From assembly GCA_036771375.1 (NCBI GenBank), contig DAIPHL010000086.1, forward strand, positions 1-9,824: a stretch of DNA of 9,824 bases, read 5' to 3'. The translations under genes and the position numbers were made by a program. Positions 1-6,280 of this stretch are shown here, piece by piece. How positions within the stretch are numbered: position 1 is the first letter of the stretch; the number at the start of each line of letters is the position of its first letter. This stretch comes from DAIPHL01 sp036771375 (GTDB lineage Bacteria > Synergistota > Synergistia > Synergistales > Synergistaceae). Below the pieces are notes generated by a model that was not told the origin of the DNA, made no database searches, and saw nothing but the letters and a program-made list of their open reading frames with translations.

Positions 1-60
1 TCGAACCCTTCCGGGCTTCTCACGATAACAGGATGACATCGCAATCGCCGAATTTTCATA

Positions 61-87
61 TATACTTATCCCTGAGAGGTGATCGCC
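61..87 (+). promoter_or_regulatory. Upstream region of the patatin gene: possible -10 and ribosome binding site
   Basis: TATACT at 61-66 matches five of six -10 bases, but no good -35 sits 16-18 bases upstream; ATGACA at 33-38 is 22 bases away. GAGGTGATC at 76-84 closely matches the complement of the 16S 3' end and supports translation from GTG 88. The ribosome site is convincing and the promoter is weak. The window starts too close to exclude transcription from further upstream. Confidence 0.4.
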
Positions 88-2262
88 GTGCATCGAGCAT
101 TTTCGTCAAAACCTTTTCACGTAATGATCTTCCTGCTCTTGTTCTGCCAGGGAAAGACTCTTTTCGCGGAGGACATCAAACACCTCAACGCCGCTTTTGC
201 CCCTCAAAATGAGGAACGAAAGGGGGGAATCGTCCTCGTCCTTTCCGGTGGAGGGACCAAGGGCATCGCTCACGTCGGTGTCCTCAAGATGTTGGAACGC
301 GAGAAGATCCCGATTGCAGGTATCGTCGGTACCAGTATGGGGGCCGTGATCGGAGGTCTTTACGCGAGTGGATACAGCGCGGACGAACTTCGCCGAATCA
401 TTCTGGAGACGAACATCATGGGGCTTTTGGCGGATTCGGGGACACGAATCCGGCCCGATTCGGGAAATCACCGGCCTCTGGGAGAAAGCGTGCCGATTTA
501 CCAGAAGAATTTCAACAAAAAACTCCGCATGATCGGCCCGTTGGGTATCCTCCCCGCGCGATCGCTCACGAACTTTCTGATCAAATACACGGGCGAAGTC
601 AAAACGACCGACTTCGACCATCTGCCGATCCCTTTTGCCTGCGTAGCGACCAATCTACGTAGTGGCGAAGCGGTCGTACTACGGGATGGCAATCTGGCAT
701 CGGCACTCCGGGCTTCGGCCTCGATCCCCGGATTGATGGAGCCGTGGCCGATCGGGGGAAACCTCCTCGTCGATGGAGGTTTGGTGGCGAATCTTCCGGT
801 CGGCGTCGCGAAGGAAATATTTCCAGGCTACCCCATCGTCGCCGTCAACCTGGCGGGAGAGACCATCGCAAAATCCGACGAAAGCTTCAAAAACGTCGTG
901 GACGTTCTCTCCCAGACAATCGACATCATGACACAGGACCGTCTCAAACAGGACGAAGCCCAGGCGGATCTGATCATTTACCCGGTTTTACACGGCTTCA
1001 GCATGCTGGACAGTTCCGGTTACGAAAAGATCTACCAGAGAGGATTCGAGGCGGCGGAAGCCCAGTCCGAAGCGATCGTCGCACTCTCTCGAAAAGCGGC
1101 TCCCGCTCCTCGAAAGTACGACAAAGAAAACGATTTCAGGATCGTCAAAAGGATACGCGTCGTAGGGCTGCACGAGAGGATGGCGAACGATCTCGAAAAG
1201 GCCTACCGCGGGTGGATCGGTCATCGTTACGACATGGAAAAAGTCAACCAGGCGCTGGAGAGGATGTCCAAGATGGAGGAGGTCGAGACAGTCGATGTCG
1301 ATACCTATCCCATCGCAAGCGACGACGAGAGAAACATCGAAGTGGTCTTCTCCCTTGAAAAACGCGCTCCTTTCGAAATACTGGCGGACGGTTACACGAG
1401 CAACCTTCACTCGCACAGGTGGATGGCGGTCATGATGAACGCTCGGGATCTCGCTTTGGCTGGCGACTCCGCTTATTTCGAGGGAAGACTCGGCGACAAC
1501 GAGTGGGGTGCGGTTACCCGCTATTTTACGCCACTTCTGGATCAAAACCAATGGGGTTTCTCTCTCGGAGCGAGAAAGGACCGATACTCTCCTCATGGGA
1601 TCGGAACCTACTCCGTCGAACGCTACTCGACACGCGCCATGTACTACAGAGAGCACGAAAAATACCGTCTGGGGTTCGGGCTCGCCGGGGAGCACACCAA
1701 CGCGGAGAACAACGACGACTTTACCTGGGGACCGTATCTGTACTTCAATGTGGACACGCTCGACAACCTGTTGGCCCCGACGAAGGGTCTCTCTTTCAAC
1801 TCGCAGGTCTGGTGGAACACCGAGAATATCTTCGTGTCGCGCACGAATCTGACCGCCTATATACCGCTGAAGAGCGATCTGCACTTCATCCTGAACTTCG
1901 GACTCGAGACCGGAGACAAGGACAATCAGGCATACCGTGCTCTGCTCGGGGATCAAGAGGAGCTCTTTTCCCTCGCGGCTCATCCCTATATGGGCGATCA
2001 AGCGGCATGGACCCGCCTCGGAGTGGGGCGTGAATTCTACAGGGCCTGGTGGGGTTCGCTCCGGGGGGAGTTCTTCGCTGCGTATGGCTTGGTGATGGAT
2101 GGCTGGAACAAAACCAGGGACGCCTGGGAGACGGGAATCGCAATATCGGTGCCCGGTCAGTTCATCAACAGCAAAATCCTGTTGATATACGACGACGGCG
2201 GAGAGCTTACGCTCGGCTTTTCCCTGGGCATCCCGAGATGGTGGGGGTCCCCCCTGCCCTAG
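88..2262 (+). CDS. PlpD-like patatin phospholipase, type Vd autotransporter (patatin-POTRA-barrel)
   Basis: Predicted secreted lipid acyl hydrolase carried by its own outer-membrane barrel, as in Pseudomonas PlpD and Fusobacterium FplA. With GTG at 88 it is 724 residues, close to PlpD. Seen in the sequence: a signal peptide (hydrophobic FHVMIFLLLF, likely cleavage after LFA near residue 27); patatin domain about 48-330 with oxyanion loop GGGTKG (54-59), nucleophile elbow GTSMG (81-85, Ser83) and dyad motif DGG (Asp229); a POTRA-like segment about 352-425; and an aromatic-rich, alternating region about 429-724 typical of the Omp85/bacterial surface antigen barrel. The frame also opens with GTG at 79. 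I prefer 88 because GAGG at 76-79 lies 8 bases before it and no ribosome site precedes 79. The C-terminus ends in a WWGSPLP tail rather than a terminal Phe, which is unusual for a barrel. Substrate (phospholipid or host lipid) cannot be told. It is monocistronic and convergent with the metal ATPase. Confidence 0.93.
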   Translation: MHRAFSSKPFHVMIFLLLFCQGKTLFAEDIKHLNAAFAPQNEERKGGIVLVLSGGGTKGIAHVGVLKMLEREKIPIAGIVGTSMGAVIGGLYASGYSADELRRIILETNIMGLLADSGTRIRPDSGNHRPLGESVPIYQKNFNKKLRMIGPLGILPARSLTNFLIKYTGEVKTTDFDHLPIPFACVATNLRSGEAVVLRDGNLASALRASASIPGLMEPWPIGGNLLVDGGLVANLPVGVAKEIFPGYPIVAVNLAGETIAKSDESFKNVVDVLSQTIDIMTQDRLKQDEAQADLIIYPVLHGFSMLDSSGYEKIYQRGFEAAEAQSEAIVALSRKAAPAPRKYDKENDFRIVKRIRVVGLHERMANDLEKAYRGWIGHRYDMEKVNQALERMSKMEEVETVDVDTYPIASDDERNIEVVFSLEKRAPFEILADGYTSNLHSHRWMAVMMNARDLALAGDSAYFEGRLGDNEWGAVTRYFTPLLDQNQWGFSLGARKDRYSPHGIGTYSVERYSTRAMYYREHEKYRLGFGLAGEHTNAENNDDFTWGPYLYFNVDTLDNLLAPTKGLSFNSQVWWNTENIFVSRTNLTAYIPLKSDLHFILNFGLETGDKDNQAYRALLGDQEELFSLAAHPYMGDQAAWTRLGVGREFYRAWWGSLRGEFFAAYGLVMDGWNKTRDAWETGIAISVPGQFINSKILLIYDDGGELTLGFSLGIPRWWGSPLP

Positions 2263-2287
2263 CCTTCAAAGCGACCAAGATCGCACG

Positions 2288-2322
2288 CACAGAGGTCGCG
2301 CGAAAAACGCACGACCTCTGTG
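2288..2322. terminator. Hairpin between convergent genes, probable bidirectional terminator
   Basis: An 11-bp perfect stem (CACAGAGGTCG at 2288-2298 with CGACCTCTGTG at 2312-2322) continues past one C-A mismatch into GCG/CGC around an AAAAA loop. It lies 25 bases after the patatin stop and 40 bases beyond the ATPase stop, so it can serve both transcripts. Neither side has a run of T after the stem, so it is not a textbook intrinsic terminator. It may act with Rho or protect the 3' ends. Confidence 0.6.
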
Positions 2323-2362
2323 TACTGCATCCTTTAAAACCGACCCAATCGTTCAAGTTTGA

Positions 2363-4507
2363 TCAGAAACTCGAGCACGCCAGCCGGACGGTTCTGGAGG
2401 CATTGGCGACGGCGAGCAAGGCGACACCGACGTCCGCGAAGATCGCTTCCCACAACCCCGCGATGCCAAAAATGCCCAGGATCATGAAGAGGAGCTTGAT
2501 ACCCAGAGCGGCCGATATATTCTGCCAGACGATCTTTCTCGTATCGCGGGCAATTCCCAGCAGGTCCGCAACTTTTTGAGGAGAATCGTCCAGTATCACC
2601 ACATCGGCGATCTCGACGGCGGCTTCCGCCCCAAGCCCTCCCATCGCGATCCCCACACCCGACGCCGCCAACGCCGGGGCGTCGTTCAATCCATCTCCGA
2701 CGAATGCGGTATGCGAGATCTCGGAAGCGAGCTCCTGCATTGCGTTCACTTTTTCGTCCGGCATCAACCCGGCCCTGTAACCGCTCAGGGAGAGGCTGCG
2801 TGCGACAGGCTCCACCGCGGTGTTTTTATCGCCGGATAGCAGATAAACATCGAGAACACCGCTTTTTTTGATCCTTCGAACCGCCTCCGCAGAGTCCTCC
2901 TTCACGACGTCGGAGACGACAAAACCACCGAGATAACGTCCATCGCGCGCCACATGGACGGTCGTTCCCTCCGCGGAGGGTTCGGATACCCCGGACACGC
3001 CTCTTGTCTTCAGAAACGCCGCGCTGCCGACAAGAATCTCCGAAGCGCCGCCAGGTGCGAGAAGTCGCGCGGCCACTCCGTTTCCCGGGATTTCTTCGCC
3101 CTGAACGGAGGCTTTCGAAGGAAGCGACGGGCCAAAGGCCGTGACGATCGATTTCGCGACGGGATGGTTGGATATGCTTTCGGCCGCAGAGGCAGACTGC
3201 ACAAGCTCTTCCTCGGTTACGCCCGCCGCTGGCAGAACCTGCGTCACGACAAACACACCCTTGGTGAGGGTTCCGGTCTTGTCGAAAAAGATTCGCTTGA
3301 CTTTATGCAGCGCGTCGAGGGTGGCCCCTCCCTTGACGAGAATTCCTCGGCGCGACGCGGCCCCGATACCGCCAAAATAACCGAGAGGGATTGAGATCAC
3401 GAGAGCACAGGGGCAGGAGATGACGAGAAGCACCAGAGCGCGATAGAACCAATCCGAGAAACTTCCGAAACCGAAGAGAGGAGGAAGGAGGGCGATCAGG
3501 ACGGAGGCCCCCACGACAATCGGTGTATAGTATCTCGCAAAGGTCGTGATGAAACGCTCGGTCGGCGACTTGCGGGAAATCGCGTTCTCCACCATCTCCA
3601 TGATCCGGGCCGCCGAGGAATCTTCATAGCTGCCCAGCGCCTCTATTTCGAGAAGACCGTCCATATTCAAGGTCCCTCCGAAGACGCGCTCTCCCGCCTT
3701 TGTCGATTCGGGAACGTGTTCTCCGGTAAGAGAGGAGCGATCCACTCGAGACACTCCCGACAGGACCAGGCCATCCACAGGTATTTTTTCTCCAGGGCGC
3801 ACCACGACCCTCTCCCCGGACTCGACGGACTCGGGCGACGTTTCGACCTCTTCTCCATCTCGCAAGACACGGGCCAGCGAGGGTTTTTGCTCCAGCAATG
3901 CCTTCACGGAACGCCTCGATTTGGACACCGCTTTCTCCTGAAAGAATTCGCCCACCCTGTAGAAGAGCATCACGCTGATCGCCTCGGGGAACTCTCCGAT
4001 GGCGATTGCCGCAAGCGAGGCAAAACTCATCAGAAAAAATTCATTGAGAAAATTTCCCGTAAAAAGGGTCCTCATCGCCGACTTCAGAACGGGATAAGCG
4101 GCCAAAAGATAGCTGACGACAAACAGAGAGTAAAGTCTATGGCCCAGACGCCTTTCCATCACAAGTGCCAGAAGAAGCAGAAGGGCGGAGGCGAAAAAAG
4201 AAAACACATCAAGGTGGGAAAAGACCTCTTCGTGGCACTCTTCGCCCCCGTGACTGCAACACTCCGCGGAAGAGCGATCTCGAGCGGAATCGCCATCGAG
4301 AAAGCACACGCTTGTATCCGGCTCCAACGATCTCGCCAGACGTTGTATCTCCTCTGCCGTCACCTTTCCTTCGTCGTTCAAGGTCAAGATGCCGCGGTCC
4401 ATATCGATCGACACATCCTGAACACCGGCGATATTTCGAATTCGATCCTCCACAAGTGCAGCACAGGATGAGCAAGCGAGATTTTTAATTTTAAACCGGC
4501 GTTTCAT
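2363..4507 (-). CDS. cadA: P1B-type heavy-metal-exporting ATPase (Zn/Cd/Pb type, CadA/ZntA family)
   Basis: Inner-membrane pump that uses ATP to expel divalent soft metals. The 714-residue protein carries an N-terminal HMA domain (about 5-65) with a CSSC metal site (12-15) and a Cys/His linker CCSHGGEECH (83-92). Pump motifs in order: TGE (261-263), membrane CPC (365-367), phosphorylation DKTGT (Asp409), SNHP (447-449) and hinge GDGLND (604-609). CPC together with Lys671 and Asp692 in the last two helices is the Zn/Cd/Pb pattern known from ZntA, and argues against copper. It ends in an extra cysteine, CSSF. The frame opens upstream at a TTG (4525), but ATG 4507 is preceded by GGAGGGGG and is the clear start. 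It stands alone, with a promoter and palindromic operator just upstream. No ArsR/SmtB or MerR regulator gene lies in the window. Family is certain; the exact metal, and therefore the symbol, is inferred. Confidence 0.95.
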   Translation of the reverse strand: MKRRFKIKNLACSSCAALVEDRIRNIAGVQDVSIDMDRGILTLNDEGKVTAEEIQRLARSLEPDTSVCFLDGDSARDRSSAECCSHGGEECHEEVFSHLDVFSFFASALLLLLALVMERRLGHRLYSLFVVSYLLAAYPVLKSAMRTLFTGNFLNEFFLMSFASLAAIAIGEFPEAISVMLFYRVGEFFQEKAVSKSRRSVKALLEQKPSLARVLRDGEEVETSPESVESGERVVVRPGEKIPVDGLVLSGVSRVDRSSLTGEHVPESTKAGERVFGGTLNMDGLLEIEALGSYEDSSAARIMEMVENAISRKSPTERFITTFARYYTPIVVGASVLIALLPPLFGFGSFSDWFYRALVLLVISCPCALVISIPLGYFGGIGAASRRGILVKGGATLDALHKVKRIFFDKTGTLTKGVFVVTQVLPAAGVTEEELVQSASAAESISNHPVAKSIVTAFGPSLPSKASVQGEEIPGNGVAARLLAPGGASEILVGSAAFLKTRGVSGVSEPSAEGTTVHVARDGRYLGGFVVSDVVKEDSAEAVRRIKKSGVLDVYLLSGDKNTAVEPVARSLSLSGYRAGLMPDEKVNAMQELASEISHTAFVGDGLNDAPALAASGVGIAMGGLGAEAAVEIADVVILDDSPQKVADLLGIARDTRKIVWQNISAALGIKLLFMILGIFGIAGLWEAIFADVGVALLAVANASRTVRLACSSF

Positions 4508-4539
4508 CTCAATCCCCCTCCACAAAACACAAAAACATC

Positions 4540-4559
4540 AATTCGTCATATGACGAATT
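4540..4559. promoter_or_regulatory. Perfect 20-bp palindromic operator over the ATPase promoter
   Basis: AATTCGTCATATGACGAATT is a perfect inverted repeat. It overlaps the last three bases of the -10 box and covers the predicted start site, the position expected for a repressor site. Placement and AT-rich ends resemble operators of ArsR/SmtB (CadC/CzrA-like) metal-sensing repressors in front of metal efflux genes. Which repressor binds is inference, since none is encoded nearby. Confidence 0.75.
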
Positions 4560-4584
4560 ATAATACTATTTTAACTTCTGTCAA
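4557..4584 (-). promoter_or_regulatory. Consensus sigma-70 promoter of the metal ATPase gene
   Basis: Read on the minus strand, TTGACA (4579-4584) and TATAAT (4557-4562) are both perfect matches, separated by 16 bases. Transcription should start near 4549-4550, about 42 bases before the ATPase start codon. Such a strong core promoter would be expected to need repression, which fits the palindrome that overlaps it. Confidence 0.85.
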
Positions 4585-4656
4585 CACACTCTCCGGAAAG
4601 ATCCGTGCCCTTTTACACTTCGCCTGCAAGATCCGCACAACACAACATCAATCGGG

Positions 4657-4703
4657 ATACAATCGTGACTTGTCATCGTAGAATACAATACTTTGACTTG
4701 ACA
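4657..4703 (+). repeat. Two-copy direct repeat upstream of the diguanylate cyclase gene
   Basis: ATACAAT plus TGACTTGTCA (4657-4663 and 4666-4675) recurs as ATACAAT plus TGACTTGACA (4683-4689 and 4694-4703). The copies are offset by 26-28 bases with one mismatch in the second block. The first TGAC-TT-GTCA is itself an inverted repeat. The second copy ends in TTGACA, the proposed -35 box, so the repeat could be a pair of regulator sites. It may also be chance in AT-rich DNA. Confidence 0.4.
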
Positions 4704-4725
4704 ACAACGTTCTCCTTACTATACG
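4698..4725 (+). promoter_or_regulatory. Probable promoter of the diguanylate cyclase gene
   Basis: TTGACA at 4698-4703 is a perfect -35 box. TATACG at 4720-4725, 16 bases later, matches four of six -10 bases. The predicted start is near 4732, giving a leader of about 65 bases. The leader contains two ribosome-site-like motifs, AGGAGG at 4777-4782 and GAGG at 4787-4790; only the second is at normal distance (6 bases) from ATG 4797. Confidence 0.5.
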
Positions 4726-4796
4726 CTCTTTTGGTGTTTCGGTCGGAAACAATGAGTACACTGATTCAGTATCTGTAGGAGGCCCAGAGGAAAACA

Positions 4797-5864
4797 ATGT
4801 GCGACGGTCGCCTCAAGCTTTTTGAAAAACCTCTTCTCTTGCTGCTCTTTATCACGCTGATCGCGACCAATGCGGCAACCTTTTACTCGATCAAGGTCAT
4901 TCATGGAGACGCCAGGATCGTCAACTACGTCGGGCTTGTAAGAGGAGGCACGCAAAGGCTGGTCAAAAAAGAACTTCTCGGGCATCCGGATGACGCTCTT
5001 TTGAGCCAAATCGACGGAATCATCGAAGAACTTCGAACGGGGATGGGGCCGAACGGAATCGTCCTGCTCGACGACCCAAGGTATCTGGCCGCGCAGGAAG
5101 ACCTGAACGATCACTGGCAGGAGCTTCGACGGGAAATCCTGGTGAATCGGGTGATCCCCGACAGCGACTCCCTTCACAAACTGAGCGAGGTCTTCTTCGA
5201 AAAAAGCAACTCGGTGGTTTTTTTGACCGAGAGAATCGCCGAGGCCAAACTCGATCGGATCATGTTTCTCCGCATGCTTCTCGTCGTAATTTCCGCGTTG
5301 CTCTGCGTCATCTTCGCCAGTCACTTCGTCGAGTCGATACGCTTGCAGAAAAATAACGACATTCTTCTCGAAAAGGCCTCCGTCGACCAGATGACGTTGT
5401 TACCCAACCGTTGGTCGTGCGACAGAAAAATCGAATACTACAAAAATTTTTCGAAACTTCCGGATCTCCTATGTGTCTCTATAGACCTTAACAATCTCAA
5501 ACAAATCAACGATACCTACGGGCACGCCAAAGGGGACCGCCTGATCGTCACCTTTTCGGAGATCCTCAGGGAGACATGCTCCCTCTGTGGGTTCATCGGC
5601 CGCAACGGAGGAGATGAATTTCTCGGTTTTTTCGAGAACTTCGATCGTGAAAAAGAAGCGATCTTATTGGACAAGATGGCAAAGGCAGTTCTAGAGCGCA
5701 ATAAAGAACCGGGCGCCCCAACGGTCTCCTTTTCCTACGGCTCCGCCCTCTCGAGCGAACACGACGGAGCGAACATCTACGAGCTTCTGACGACCGCCGA
5801 CAAAAGGATGTACGAAAACAAACGGGGCTACAAGGAAAAAGTCTGCGTCTGCGAACCCGTTTAG
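4797..5864 (+). CDS. Membrane-bound diguanylate cyclase (GGDEF) with periplasmic sensor region
   Basis: Predicted to make cyclic di-GMP from two GTP in response to a periplasmic signal. The 355-residue layout is: short cytoplasmic start; TM1 about 11-30; periplasmic region about 31-157, mostly helical, with a conserved-looking VNYVGLVRGGTQRLVKKEL stretch (42-60) resembling the helix-bundle sensors of chemoreceptors and kinases (PilJ-N-like); TM2 about 158-178; GGDEF domain about 195-350. In the domain, DQMTLLPNRW opens the fold, Asp230 is the first metal ligand, NDTYGHAKGD lines the nucleotide site, and GGDEF is intact at 271-275, so it should be active. The product-inhibition RxxD motif expected just before GGDEF is absent (SLCG there). 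The C-terminus holds CVC. There is no EAL domain. ATG 4797 has GAGG 6 bases upstream. The gene is single, divergent from the ATPase and convergent with the TRAP operon; its sensory ligand is unknown. Confidence 0.92.
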   Translation: MCDGRLKLFEKPLLLLLFITLIATNAATFYSIKVIHGDARIVNYVGLVRGGTQRLVKKELLGHPDDALLSQIDGIIEELRTGMGPNGIVLLDDPRYLAAQEDLNDHWQELRREILVNRVIPDSDSLHKLSEVFFEKSNSVVFLTERIAEAKLDRIMFLRMLLVVISALLCVIFASHFVESIRLQKNNDILLEKASVDQMTLLPNRWSCDRKIEYYKNFSKLPDLLCVSIDLNNLKQINDTYGHAKGDRLIVTFSEILRETCSLCGFIGRNGGDEFLGFFENFDREKEAILLDKMAKAVLERNKEPGAPTVSFSYGSALSSEHDGANIYELLTTADKRMYENKRGYKEKVCVCEPV

Positions 5865-5892
5865 CGAAAGACCGGACTGATCGGGTCCACAA

Positions 5893-5932
5893 AAGGGAGA
5901 GGTCCGGCCTCCAGCAAAAAACGCCCTCCCTT
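5893..5932. terminator. Nested inverted repeats between convergent genes, weak terminator candidate
   Basis: In the 112-base gap between the cyclase stop and the stop of the small membrane gene, AAGGGAG (5893-5899) pairs with CTCCCTT (5926-5932). Inside it, GAGG-TCCGG-CCTC (5899-5911) can form a smaller hairpin. Read on the minus strand the outer arm runs into TTTT, which would suit the end of the TRAP operon. The 26-base loop makes this uncertain. Confidence 0.27.
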
Positions 5933-5976
5933 CCGCAGTGAGTTATTACAAGGAACCGTAGCTTTTTGCACAACTT

Positions 5977-6240
5977 TTAAGGGACTTTTTTTCTTTCTTG
6001 TTCTCCGGAAGAGACCAACCAGGGGAGTTTCTTCGCAAACGGCGGGTTTCGCCAACCCTTACGGACCGCAACGCGGGAGAGGGTCGCAAAGACAAGCGTG
6101 ACCAAAAATGCGATGGCCGAGTTTGTCAGCACTGCAAAGGCAAACGTCAAAAACGTCAGCAGAGCAAAGAAATTTCGATAAAAATTTGCAGACGCCCTCG
6201 GCCTTTCCGCTTCTCCTCCAACACCGAACATTCCGCCCAT
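5977..6240 (-). CDS. Small two-helix membrane protein of unknown function, last gene of the TRAP operon
   Basis: I do not recognise this 87-residue protein. It has a short polar start, a hydrophobic region about 22-57 that could form two closely spaced membrane helices (FFALLTFLTFAFAVLTN and SAIAFLVTLVFATL), and a basic, Trp/Pro-containing tail (RKGWRNPPFAKKLPW) ending in KKVP. ATG 6240 has AGGGGAG four bases upstream, a plausible ribosome site, and the gene starts 40 bases after the dctM stop on the same strand. The non-random hydrophobic pattern and operon position favour a real gene. It could be an accessory or assembly factor for the transporter, or an unrelated passenger. Its length and topology do not match DctQ, so it is not a second small permease subunit. 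Confidence 0.62.
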   Translation of the reverse strand: MGGMFGVGGEAERPRASANFYRNFFALLTFLTFAFAVLTNSAIAFLVTLVFATLSRVAVRKGWRNPPFAKKLPWLVSSGEQERKKVP

Positions 6241-6280
6241 GAAACTCCCCTACCCGCCAGGGCTCACCTCGTTTCAGCCT

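Noticed and set aside
988..2001. 337-codon minus-strand frame opposite the phospholipase gene
   Set aside because: Antisense shadow: low-complexity Val/Arg/His/Asp-rich translation, no family features and no ribosome site.
3716..4471. 251-codon plus-strand frame opposite the ATPase
   Set aside because: Lies wholly over a gene with every P1B motif intact, and its own translation is basic, His/Gln-rich and motif-free.
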